Shown here: one piece after another, positions 1 through 7,963 of the stretch
How positions within the stretch are numbered: the stretch's first letter is position 1
How the letters are laid out: every line of letters starts with the position of its first letter
Assembly: GCA_029821455.1 (NCBI GenBank)
Contig: JALGTI010000080.1
Location: 1 to 18,283, forward strand
Length of the DNA stretch: 18,283 bases
DNA from: Candidatus Zipacnadia bacterium
Lineage (GTDB): Bacteria; Armatimonadota; Zipacnadia; Zipacnadales; Zipacnadaceae
Direction: 5' to 3'
The notes under the pieces: model-generated
What the model was told of the DNA's origin: nothing
Database searches by the model: none
The model's input: only the letters and a program-made list of their open reading frames with translations
Program-made: the position numbers and the translations under genes

Positions 1-1
1 G

Positions 2-1022
2 GACGTGGTGATTCAGAAGCGGGTGATACCGTGCCCGTACGCAGAGGTAAAGCTGCCCAAGGACCTGGCGGGCATTGACATGTCCATCGTCGAACAGCTT
101 CGGCAGGTTGAAGGAGTGGAGGACGCTTCGGGGGTGCTGGAACTGTGGGCATTCCACAAAGGTCATCCGACAATGGTGGCGGGGGTGGACCCCGATAAGA
201 AGACACTGGGCCCCACGCGGATCGCGTCACGGGTAGGTGAGGAAAGTGAGGCGGACCGCACCTGTTGTGCCATTATCGCAGGCCGCTACCTAGTGCCCAA
301 TGACGACTATTATGCTGTCGTCACCAAGACGTATGCCGATCACAAGAAGCTCAAGCTGGCGCAGAAGATATTCGTCGGTCTTCATCCCCCTGAAGATGGC
401 GCAGAAGCTGCTTGACCAGGGGGAGGTGGTCAGCACCATCTTCGTCGCTGTCGAGAATGAGAAGGCGGTCGCTCCAGTTCAGGAGCGCGCGCGGGAGCTA
501 ATTGGCCCTGAGGCGGCTTTTACCACGGAGAGCAATGTTGATGAGGGCACGGCAGCGCTGGCGTCGGTGACGCGGCGCTCGATGCTGGCGATCTCCATCC
601 TTGTGTTAGTTTTCGCGGTTGCACTGCTGATGCGCAGCGGCATTGAGTCGGTAATGGAGCGGATCACTGAGGTGGGGTTGATGAAGGCGCTGGGCTGGCG
701 CAACTCCGATGTCGGCCACCTGTTCATGATTGAGGCACTTTTCTCCGGGGTTTTCGGGGGTATCCTGGGCTGTGGCGTGGGATGGTTGATAGCATGGGGC
801 TTTGGCGAGAAGGCGCACCTGCAACTGCCCAGCGAACTGGGTAGCTATGCGCCCTGTAGCGCCACGCCACCACCCTTGGCATTGCCCCTCTCTACGGCCC
901 CGGCTCTGGATATGTTCATAATAGGAATGGTCGCGGCATTGGTCATCGGCACTGCAGCCGGCCTGGTGGCGGCCCGGAGAGCGGCGAAACTGGATCCGGT
1001 TGTGGCGCTGAGGCGAATCTAA
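2..1022 (+). pseudogene. MacB/FtsX-type ABC transporter permease, 5' partial and frameshifted
   Basis: C-terminal part of a permease of the MacB/FtsX/LolC kind, which exports or extracts substrates together with the ATPase encoded just downstream. The gene enters from outside the window. The first frame (2-415) gives a periplasmic-core-like region ending in LKLAQKIFVG and then stops. The second frame, used from about 375 to 1022, resumes with VFIPLKMAQKLL and carries three hydrophobic segments with the FtsX-type ERITEVGLMKALGWRNSDV loop and a PVVALRRI end. In the family a strand of some 15-25 residues normally lies between these two pieces, so a small deletion plus a frame change is likelier than a single miscalled base. 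An 11-bp direct repeat (tggcgcagaag) near 357 and 395 could have mediated slippage. Family assignment is firm; whether the protein is still made is unclear. Confidence 0.75.
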
Positions 1023-1042
1023 GGCTGGTGGAGCTGAAGCAG

Positions 1043-1723
1043 ATGGCAGTGGACGGCTATATTCGGGCCGAGCAAGTCAGCAAGGTGTACAGCAAGGGCG
1101 ACACCGAGGTCAGTGCCCTGGCTGAGGTAAGCTTCTCCGTCGCACAGGGGGAGCTTCTGGGTTTGGTGGGGCCATCGGGGGCGGGCAAGTCCACGCTGCT
1201 GAATCTGCTGGGCGGGCTGGACCGTGCCACATCCGGGAAGCTGACGGTCGGGGGTACGGAGTTGGCGACGTTAGATGATGAAGCGCTGGCGACATACCGC
1301 CGCCGGACGGTTGGCTTCGTCTTTCAAGCCCACAGCTTGATGCCGGCCCTTACGGTGTACGAGAACTGCATGCTACCGATGATTCCGGTGCCGATCGCAG
1401 CCTCCGCGAAGCGCAGGCGGGTCGAGAAAGCTTTGGAGGAGGTCAATATCGCTCACCGCGCTGAGCACCTACCCGGTGAACTGTCCGGCGGTGAGCAGCA
1501 ACGGGCAGCAGTTGCCCGTGCGATCGTCAATGACCCGCAATTGATCCTCGCCGATGAGCCAACCGGAGAGCTGGACAGCGAAAACGCGGCGCGTATCATG
1601 CAGTTGCTTGAGAACCTCAATGAGCAGGGCCGCACCATCATTGTGGCCAGCCACAACCCCACCACACTGCAAATAGCCCAGCGACGCATCACGTTCTCAG
1701 AAGGCGTTCTGGTGCCGGGTTAG
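1043..1723 (+). CDS. ABC transporter ATP-binding protein (MacB/LolD family)
   Basis: Cytoplasmic ATPase that powers the adjacent FtsX-type permease. All motifs are present: Walker A GPSGAGKST at residues 43-51, Q-loop Gln95, signature LSGGEQQR 147-154, Walker B LILADE 167-172 followed by PTGELD, and switch His204. The length of 226 residues is normal for the family. The ATG at 1043 is preferred because GGTGGAG lies about nine bases upstream; a GTG at 1028 is in frame but has no separate SD. The gene starts 20 bases after the permease stop, so the two are co-transcribed. The lipoprotein that follows 42 bases later may be a substrate or accessory factor of the transporter, which is inference from position only. 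Confidence 0.95.
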   Translation: MAVDGYIRAEQVSKVYSKGDTEVSALAEVSFSVAQGELLGLVGPSGAGKSTLLNLLGGLDRATSGKLTVGGTELATLDDEALATYRRRTVGFVFQAHSLMPALTVYENCMLPMIPVPIAASAKRRRVEKALEEVNIAHRAEHLPGELSGGEQQRAAVARAIVNDPQLILADEPTGELDSENAARIMQLLENLNEQGRTIIVASHNPTTLQIAQRRITFSEGVLVPG

Positions 1724-1765
1724 CCACAACGATTGCCCCCCACTGCAGAGAGTAGGAGGACAGAT

Positions 1766-2671
1766 GTGAGGGAAAGCGGCTGGGTAGTGGTCGCCATCAT
1801 CATCACCGGCGTAGCGCTAACAAGCTGCCAGCCGCACCGCTCCGTGCCACCCTCAGTGGCGGCTCCAGCCCGGCCGGCGGCGTCCCTGCCGGCCGGTAAG
1901 GTGGAGGTGCACGCTTACATAAATGTGTCCTCCGGCTGCCAGGCCGATACCGTAGCCCTCCTGGAGAAACTGGTGGCGGATAATGCCCAGTATGTTGATT
2001 ACCAGATCACCGATTTTGGCAGCTCCGAGGGCGCAAAGGAATGGATGGCGGCGGGTCTTGATTGTATGGCAATCTTGTTCAATGACAGCCCGGCGGTGGT
2101 TCTGGAGGGCCGAGGTGGGCAAAGTCAGTTAGTCATCTTTGAGCGGCCCGCCGGGCAGGGGCCGTGGACACATGAGGACCTGCGTGCGACGTTCGCTGCA
2201 ATACGCAAAGGCACATTCCGCTCGGCCACGCAAGCCGAAATTGACCAATACCGGCAACCGGTAAAGGTTGACGTTCAGGTCATTGCCCAGCAGGTGCAGG
2301 ACCTCGACAAGCCAGGCAAGCAGTATGGGCAGGTGGTGATGGACGGGCAGGTGGTGATGGTTTTCAAGCAGGCCGCCGGCCGGCGGTCACCGGTGCAGCG
2401 CGCGCAGGCAGCGGCTGGGGCGCTGAGGGAGTGGCTATCAGAGCCAGTCCTCCCCAGTGATCTCGACCTGGAAGAACTCGACGACGGCTTCGGATTGCTA
2501 GTGGCTGGCATCGAGGTCGCACAAGCCACCAAGAAGGATGCAGAGGAACCTGGCATCGTGACTAAGAAGTTGTGCGCTACATGGGCGAAAGCTATCAACA
2601 GCACGGTGATGATGGCGATGGCCCGGGCGCGCAGGGCGAAGTTACAGACGCAAGTGCCGGCGGAGGAGTAA
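1766..2671 (+). CDS. Putative lipoprotein, thioredoxin-like fold possible
   Basis: Predicted lipoprotein of 301 residues. It starts at GTG 1766, chosen because GGAGG sits six bases upstream and because this start places a short hydrophobic signal directly before the lipobox ALTSC (Cys about residue 21). The earlier in-frame TTG at 1733 lacks an SD. After a Pro/Ala-rich linker comes a segment with alternating strands and helices (KVEVHAYINVSSGCQ onward) that resembles a thioredoxin-like fold with a single Cys in SSGCQ; this is a weak visual match. The C-terminal half is charged and helical. It follows the ABC genes in the same direction and is closed by the hairpin at 2692. No precise function can be given. 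Confidence 0.7.
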   Translation: MRESGWVVVAIIITGVALTSCQPHRSVPPSVAAPARPAASLPAGKVEVHAYINVSSGCQADTVALLEKLVADNAQYVDYQITDFGSSEGAKEWMAAGLDCMAILFNDSPAVVLEGRGGQSQLVIFERPAGQGPWTHEDLRATFAAIRKGTFRSATQAEIDQYRQPVKVDVQVIAQQVQDLDKPGKQYGQVVMDGQVVMVFKQAAGRRSPVQRAQAAAGALREWLSEPVLPSDLDLEELDDGFGLLVAGIEVAQATKKDAEEPGIVTKKLCATWAKAINSTVMMAMARARRAKLQTQVPAEE

Positions 2672-2691
2672 GGCGGCACAGTCTAAAACAG

Positions 2692-2720
2692 AGTGGGCGG
2701 CGCTGGCAGCGCCGCCCACT
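2692..2720. terminator. Strong hairpin between convergent genes, bidirectional terminator
   Basis: A perfect inverted repeat with 13-bp arms (agtgggcggcgct and its complement) around a 3-base loop. It is preceded by aaaaca and followed by tgttt. It lies between the stop of the lipoprotein gene (+) and the stop of the oxidoreductase gene (-), where a terminator serving both directions is expected. The T tract is short, so termination efficiency is uncertain. Confidence 0.8.
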
Positions 2721-2734
2721 GTTTGGTTGCGCAG

Positions 2735-3859
2735 CTACCATACCGGCGGGTATGGGATGGGATAGATGCCGTCCTCGTCTAGCTCTTCATTGCTGACCGC
2801 GTTCAACTCGACCGGCGCACCACCCTCGCGACTGGACAGATAGATTGCACGGATGAGCTTGACGGCCTGGATAGCATCACGGCCAGGGATGTCTGGTTCG
2901 CCGCCGTTGAGGATCACCCCGGCCAGGTTTTCGACAAACTGGGTGTGGGCGCTAACGCTCAGAGCCTGGGGATCGGCTGCTGCCCCTTTATCGCCGGCTT
3001 CGGAGGTCTCCATCTCCTCACCAGGCACGGACCAGTCAATGATGTTGTCGCCCTCGGTGCGGATGGAACCGCAGTCACCGTGGATTTCGAGTTTGGCGCC
3101 ATAGCCCGGAGTGACCGAGGTGGTGGTGACAATGTTGCCGAGAGCACCGTTGACGAACTCCAAGTTGGCCACAACGGTGTCGTCAACCTCAATGTTGCGC
3201 ACCAGGCGGCGCGCATAGGCGCTGACACGGGCCACATCGCCGACGACCCAGAGCAACAGATCAGTACCGTGCACGCCCTGGTTCATCAGCGCACCGCCAC
3301 CATCCAGGGCCCAGGTGGCCCGCCAGTCGCCGCTGGCGTAATACTCGTGGTCGCGATGGTACTTCTGATACATGTCAGCCAACACGAGCTTACCGAGCTT
3401 GCCACCGCGGACCGCTTCCCGCACACGCCGGTTGTCCTCTCTGGTACGCATCTGGAAGACGGCAGCCAGCTTGACGCCGGCCTCTTCACAGGCGGCGATC
3501 ATCGCATCCATCGCCGCCATCTTGATATCCAATGGTTTCTCGCACAGGACATGCTTGCCGGCCTCGGCCGCCTGGATGGTGTTCGCAGCGTGCATCCCGC
3601 TGGGTGTACAGACCGACACAGCCTGGATATCATCGTGCTTGAGCAACTCCTCGATGCTGTAGGTCGCCGCGCACTTGTGCTCCTTGGCCAGCGCATCGGC
3701 GCGCGCCTTGACCACATCGCAGACGGCTACAAGCTTGGCGCTGGGTGCGTCCTTGACTGCGGTGGCGTGCCAGGGGCCGATGACACCACAGCCGACTATG
3801 CCCCAGCCGACCTTCTTTCGCGAGCCACTGGTCTTGCTTGTCTTTTTCTTGGGTGGCAT
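2735..3859 (-). CDS. Gfo/Idh/MocA family NAD(P)-dependent oxidoreductase
   Basis: Cytoplasmic sugar or inositol dehydrogenase-like enzyme of 374 residues, a usual length. It has the Rossmann dinucleotide motif GCGVIG at 23-28, the family Lys in EKP at 107-109, and the substrate-side GGGALMNQGVHGTD region at 187-200 with the likely catalytic His197. The N-terminus has an unusual Lys/Ser-rich extension of about 15 residues. The ATG at 3859 is supported by GGAGG nine bases upstream. The TIM-barrel isomerase-like gene lies 118 bases upstream in the same direction; this pairing is common in carbohydrate catabolism of environmental bacteria. The substrate cannot be read from the sequence. Confidence 0.92.
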   Translation of the reverse strand: MPPKKKTSKTSGSRKKVGWGIVGCGVIGPWHATAVKDAPSAKLVAVCDVVKARADALAKEHKCAATYSIEELLKHDDIQAVSVCTPSGMHAANTIQAAEAGKHVLCEKPLDIKMAAMDAMIAACEEAGVKLAAVFQMRTREDNRRVREAVRGGKLGKLVLADMYQKYHRDHEYYASGDWRATWALDGGGALMNQGVHGTDLLLWVVGDVARVSAYARRLVRNIEVDDTVVANLEFVNGALGNIVTTTSVTPGYGAKLEIHGDCGSIRTEGDNIIDWSVPGEEMETSEAGDKGAAADPQALSVSAHTQFVENLAGVILNGGEPDIPGRDAIQAVKLIRAIYLSSREGGAPVELNAVSNEELDEDGIYPIPYPPVW

Positions 3860-3977
3860 AATCTGTGCCTCCAGTTTCTATCACATGGATACCGGTGCCA
3901 GTCAGCACCTTATGTGTATCTGCGTGGTCCTTTTCCCCACAACGTGGCAAGTTTCCTCTGTGCGAACTATGTGGAAT

Positions 3978-4751
3978 CTAGAGATACTTCTCAATCAGCG
4001 CCTTTGTCTTCTTGACCCCCTCAATCTGGTCGCCGGGGCCCTCGAACTCGATGCAGAGGCAAGCATCGTAGTCCACGTCCTTCAGCATCCTGATGATGCG
4101 GGCATAGTCCTTGTCCACGTCCTCGCCAGCGTCGTCAAATACGTGGGTCTTGGCGTGTACGTGGTAAGCATAGGGGAAGACCTTGCCCAGCTCTCGATAG
4201 CGACAGTTGAGCGGAAAGTTGCCAAAATCCGGGCAGGTGCCGACCCATGCGGGGTCGGTAAGTAGCACGATCTTGAGGATCCAATCGCCCCATAGGCTTG
4301 GGCCGCCGTGGTTTTCAATGTTCAGCTTGACACCTGTCTCCTGCATTACGGGGAGCAGCCTCTTGAGGCCTTCGATGGAGCGCTCAACCCCAACGGTGCC
4401 GTTGAGCTCTTCAGCCTCCATTCTGCCAAGGTTCGCCCGAATAGTGGGGAAGCCCATATAGGCAGCGGCCCGCAGGCGGCTGGCAATGCTCTCGACGTTA
4501 GCCTCGCGCTCGTCGGGATCGTCGGCGCAGAAGTTGCCGCCGCAGGTGAGCTGAGTCATCACGCCCCCGACCTGAGTAGCAGAATTCATTACCTCATCGA
4601 GATAGTCTTCGTCCCAGCTTTCGAAGTAATTGTCGTTATACTCCAGGCCCTTGATGCCCAGGTCCGCCATCTGTTGGGCGAAGTTGAGCACATCAATGCG
4701 GCCATCGGTGATGTAGTCGCGCACACTGTAGGTACAATTTCCGATCAACAT
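3978..4751 (-). CDS. Sugar phosphate isomerase/epimerase-like TIM-barrel protein
   Basis: Protein of 257 residues of the xylose-isomerase-like/AP-endonuclease-2 TIM-barrel superfamily. Likely metal ligands are Glu146 in NIENHGG, Asp175 in CPDFGNF, His197/His199 in YHVHAK and Glu235 in IEFEG, the order seen in family epimerases. The ATG at 4751 is supported by AAGGAGAG upstream. It probably works with the downstream Gfo/Idh/MocA dehydrogenase in interconverting a sugar or cyclitol, with isomerisation and oxidation as paired steps. Substrate and direction are unknown. The gene is the first of the minus-strand pair and is transcribed out of the 4752-5131 divergent region. Confidence 0.9.
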   Translation of the reverse strand: MLIGNCTYSVRDYITDGRIDVLNFAQQMADLGIKGLEYNDNYFESWDEDYLDEVMNSATQVGGVMTQLTCGGNFCADDPDEREANVESIASRLRAAAYMGFPTIRANLGRMEAEELNGTVGVERSIEGLKRLLPVMQETGVKLNIENHGGPSLWGDWILKIVLLTDPAWVGTCPDFGNFPLNCRYRELGKVFPYAYHVHAKTHVFDDAGEDVDKDYARIIRMLKDVDYDACLCIEFEGPGDQIEGVKKTKALIEKYL

Positions 4752-5131
4752 ACCGGCACTCTCTCCTTGAGTGGGGCAGTGTCGTCACCAGACAACGGCA
4801 CAATATTCGGTGTGACTGACCGGTTCACCTGCACATCTGCACGAGAATCTCTTGCCAAGCGCGCAGTTCGTGTCGGCGAGGCTGTTTTTGCCCCGATATG
4901 GAGTATCGCTGGGGTGTTGCGTTGACGTATAAATGTTTAGTGGTCAGCTAAACTGGGTATTTCTACGTACAGTGTGTTGATTAAATCTTGACATGGATTG
5001 GATATTGCCTTGAGTATTGGATAAACCACAAAATGTGCTACAAGTCGACCGCGAGGTGCGCTGACTTCGCACCTTGCATACTGGCGGGGGGCCAGCATGC
5101 GCGTCGGCTATCCGGGGAGCTGACAGCAACA
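4752..5131. other. Divergent intergenic region, probable promoters
   Basis: No convincing gene. The part from about 4921 to 5045 is AT-rich compared with its surroundings, as expected for promoters. Candidate -35 boxes on the plus strand are TTGACG at 4923 and TTGACA at 4988, but neither has a strong -10 at ideal spacing. A small inverted repeat, GTTTAG-7-CTAAAC (4935-4953), could be an operator for the kinase gene. Minus-strand signals for the isomerase gene are limited to its SD near 4762. All promoter calls are weak. Confidence 0.35.
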
Positions 5132-7963
5132 ATGAAGCCAGAGACCGCAGACCAGACCATAGAAATGGGCGTAGTAGTCTCTTCAGACAAGATTCGTCTC
5201 CTGGTGGTTCTATTTCTCTTTGTTGTTATCGCTTTGTCGCCCACAGCCGTGGTGACTGTGCCTGCAGCGGCCTACACCGCTCTAGCAACATGGGCGTTGC
5301 TGGCTCTATACACCCATTTTATGATGAATTGGAGTCAGCTGGCCAGTCGGGGTCGGGCCCTTCAGGTGGCGGCTGCTGTGGTGGTCGGAGACCTGTTCTG
5401 CACGTTCATGCTAGTGTATGGGACAGGTGGGGCCAGCAGTGGTTTTCAGACCCTCTTCGTGCTTGACATCATCCTCAGTGCGCTGTTGTTCACGGGGTTG
5501 GAACTGGCCCTCATCACCGGGCTGGCTGCTGCCCTCTTCGGGGTTGTGGCGGTCCTAACTGGGACAGGTATCGCACAGGCATGGACTGCGTCGGCCTCGG
5601 TTATGAGCTATATCATCTGTGCGTGGTTGGCGCATTTACTGGCGCTGGTGGTCAGACGCGAGAAGGCAGCCAACGAACGCATCATCCGCCATCTCAACGA
5701 GGCTGTTATGCTACTGGACGCTGACGGGCGAGTGTTGGTGGCAAATCCACAGGCTGCCACCATTTGCGGCCTTGCCACCGGCGAGATGAGTGGGCGACTA
5801 GCCTGTGAGCTCCACGATCGTCCTGGCTACCCAATAATGGCGTGGTTTCTCGAAGATGTGGTCAGAGGGGGCGAGTCGCAGGAACCTCGCATCCGCGAGG
5901 CGCGGTTTGGACAGGACGGCGACACGGTAGTGTATCGGTGCACAACGGTGCCGTGTGCACATAGTGCAAGTCACGTCGTGGGCTGGGTAGTCCTTTGCCA
6001 GGACATCTCAGATATGCAAAGCCCGCAGTGGCGCAGTGAGCTGGAGGCTGAGCTGCCTCAGGAATTGGCCGGCGCGCTGGCCAATCTGCGGGCGGTCTCT
6101 GAGGCGCTATTTGGGCTCTCCGACACTATAAGCTCGCCACAGCGAGAGCAGTTGTTGGGGACGGTCTGTCAGCAGACCAACATGTTGCGTAGCTTGGTGG
6201 CAGAGCTGCTGGAGGTCGGCCTCATTCAGACAGATGACTACCACCTGGTGTTGCGTCCCCTGGAGGTGTCCAACCTTCTGATAATGGCCAGGCGTCTGTG
6301 TCTGTTGCGCGCCCGGGCCAAGGAGGTGGAGGTCATCGCCGACGGCAGCGACCAACCGTGCCTCATCCGCGCCGATGAGGAGAAGCTGTGGCAGGTGCTG
6401 GCGTGGGCCTGTAACAGGGTAATGGACTGTGCTGTAGCCGGTGAGATTGTGATGCTGAAGACAGAACTCGAAGGCTCCTGGCTCAAGTTCATTGCCCAGA
6501 CGCGGATTACCGAAAGCAACCGATGCCCGTCGCTGTGGGATGACGACGCGGGCTTGGCCGGCTACAAGGGACTAAGCGCGGCGGAGTGCCGCCGTATCGT
6601 TGAGTTACACGGCGGGCGGTTTGAATGGGAGGCCGATGGCTACATACAACTTACAATTCACCTGCCTGCGGCCGGGCCGGATGTCAGCCCGACGGCTGAG
6701 GCGGTGATCTCCACAGCACTGGCCGACAGTGCTCCGGAGCAGGTGCGAGAGCGTATCAGTCATACTGTTCACGCCCTGAACAATCTACTGGCTACGATCG
6801 CTGGACACGCGAGTCTCGCTTTTGCCGAGCCTGACATTCCGACGTTGCAGAAGGCGCTGCGGAGTGTGAGTAGTTGTGTGCAGCGGGCTCAAGGGGTGAT
6901 GGAGGATCTGGGGGGAGTCGCCGGCACCCAGATACGTGAGGGTGGGCGAGGAGCGATACTATTAGGTCTGGAGGCAGCAATCAATCAACTGGAGGCTGAC
7001 GCCGTCTCTGACACGCCAGTTGTCATCCGCGACTATCCAGATGAGACAGTGCCGGTCAGTATCACTCCCGAGCAGGCTACCAGGCTGTTTAAGTGCCTGC
7101 TGCGCTATTGCTTGATACCGCCGGAGGCTGACCAGGGTATCGAGGTACTGGTTCAGGTGGCGCCTAGTTGCTTCACCAACGACACTGACGGCATGTATGT
7201 TTCTGTAGTGCCATCCGTTTATGCCGAGAGCTTTGCGGAGGAGATCGACAAGGGTGTGCGTTCACCCGGCCGCTGGTTCCGCAATGAGCTGCCTAACCTC
7301 CTGGATGAAGCGGCAGGAGTTCTTTCGAACCACGGTGGGCGGGTGCGGCCACTGATGCTGGACACCGAGGTCTGTGGCTGTCAGGTGTACCTGCCGGTGA
7401 GTACAGGCCCGCGGAAAGCTGCGGGCGCCGCCGAGGAGTCCCCAGCAGTCGTCAATAGCAGCGCCTGGCAAGGCCTGCGTGTGCTGGTCATTGAGGACGA
7501 AGAGAGTCTGGCGGAGATCTACCGGGAGTACCTCAGCCTCAGCGGCTGTCAGGTAACCATTGCCAAAGACGGGGATGAGGGACTGGCGATTCTGCAGGAG
7601 AGTGACTTCGACCTGGTGATATGCGACCTGATCATGCCGGGGGCGTCTGGGGAGGCCATCATCGAGGCCGTCAACGCCAGTGTAGCTCCCTGTCCCGTAA
7701 TCGTAGTGACCGGTCAGGTCAATAGCGCGTTGGAGGAGAAATGTATCGCAGAGGGCGCGTACGCTGTTCTGCACAAGCCGTTCCCGCTGACAGATCTGGC
7801 GTCACTCGTCAGCGAAGTAGTGGACACGCAGCAGACGATGCTGGACCGCCGGCCGGTTATGGCCCTGTGCGGTAGGGACGTGATTCATCGCGTCCCTACG
7901 AAACGCTCAGTGAGTCAGCGATGGCGCGGTCGGCGTACTGGAGGGTCGTCTGACCGATGGTAA
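5132..7963 (+). CDS. Membrane hybrid sensor histidine kinase with C-terminal receiver
   Basis: Protein of about 943 residues if started at ATG 5132, which has GGGGAG about 12 bases upstream; the frame is open further upstream without a better start. Order: five or six membrane helices (about 21-177), a PAS-like sensor (180-292), and a first transmitter-like block (297-514). That block lacks an obvious phosphoacceptor His and the DxGxG box but keeps LHGG. A second transmitter has HALNNLLATIAGH with likely phospho-His547 and a poorly conserved ATPase region. A complete receiver follows: Asp789, phosphoacceptor Asp832 in CDLIMPG, Thr860, Lys882. The last 50 or so residues run through a palindromic repeat and into the 3' end of the opposing FHA gene, so the tail looks acquired. 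Target genes are unknown; no partner regulator is adjacent. Confidence 0.85.
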   Translation: MKPETADQTIEMGVVVSSDKIRLLVVLFLFVVIALSPTAVVTVPAAAYTALATWALLALYTHFMMNWSQLASRGRALQVAAAVVVGDLFCTFMLVYGTGGASSGFQTLFVLDIILSALLFTGLELALITGLAAALFGVVAVLTGTGIAQAWTASASVMSYIICAWLAHLLALVVRREKAANERIIRHLNEAVMLLDADGRVLVANPQAATICGLATGEMSGRLACELHDRPGYPIMAWFLEDVVRGGESQEPRIREARFGQDGDTVVYRCTTVPCAHSASHVVGWVVLCQDISDMQSPQWRSELEAELPQELAGALANLRAVSEALFGLSDTISSPQREQLLGTVCQQTNMLRSLVAELLEVGLIQTDDYHLVLRPLEVSNLLIMARRLCLLRARAKEVEVIADGSDQPCLIRADEEKLWQVLAWACNRVMDCAVAGEIVMLKTELEGSWLKFIAQTRITESNRCPSLWDDDAGLAGYKGLSAAECRRIVELHGGRFEWEADGYIQLTIHLPAAGPDVSPTAEAVISTALADSAPEQVRERISHTVHALNNLLATIAGHASLAFAEPDIPTLQKALRSVSSCVQRAQGVMEDLGGVAGTQIREGGRGAILLGLEAAINQLEADAVSDTPVVIRDYPDETVPVSITPEQATRLFKCLLRYCLIPPEADQGIEVLVQVAPSCFTNDTDGMYVSVVPSVYAESFAEEIDKGVRSPGRWFRNELPNLLDEAAGVLSNHGGRVRPLMLDTEVCGCQVYLPVSTGPRKAAGAAEESPAVVNSSAWQGLRVLVIEDEESLAEIYREYLSLSGCQVTIAKDGDEGLAILQESDFDLVICDLIMPGASGEAIIEAVNASVAPCPVIVVTGQVNSALEEKCIAEGAYAVLHKPFPLTDLASLVSEVVDTQQTMLDRRPVMALCGRDVIHRVPTKRSVSQRWRGRRTGGSSDRW
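7872..7899. repeat. GTAGGGACG palindrome between convergent genes
   Basis: A 28-base imperfect palindrome with outer arms gtagggacg (7872-7880) and cgtccctac (7891-7899). The inner bases also nearly pair, so almost the whole element folds. It sits at the junction of the sensor kinase (+) and FHA (-) genes. It supplies the TAG stop codon of the FHA gene and is translated as part of the kinase tail. Similar GTAGGG...CCCTAC elements occur as dispersed repeats in several bacterial phyla. It may also act as a terminator, although no T tract follows. Confidence 0.7.

Noticed and set aside
2230..2520. Acidic motif DLDLEELDD in the lipoprotein as a member of the cluster motif
   Set aside because: It lies in a predicted exported protein far from the cluster and matches only loosely, so chance is likely.
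2945..4015. Long plus-strand open frame of 356 codons
   Set aside because: It is antisense to the Gfo/Idh/MocA gene, which has clear motifs. The plus frame has no recognisable domain and its composition fits a GC-rich shadow frame.
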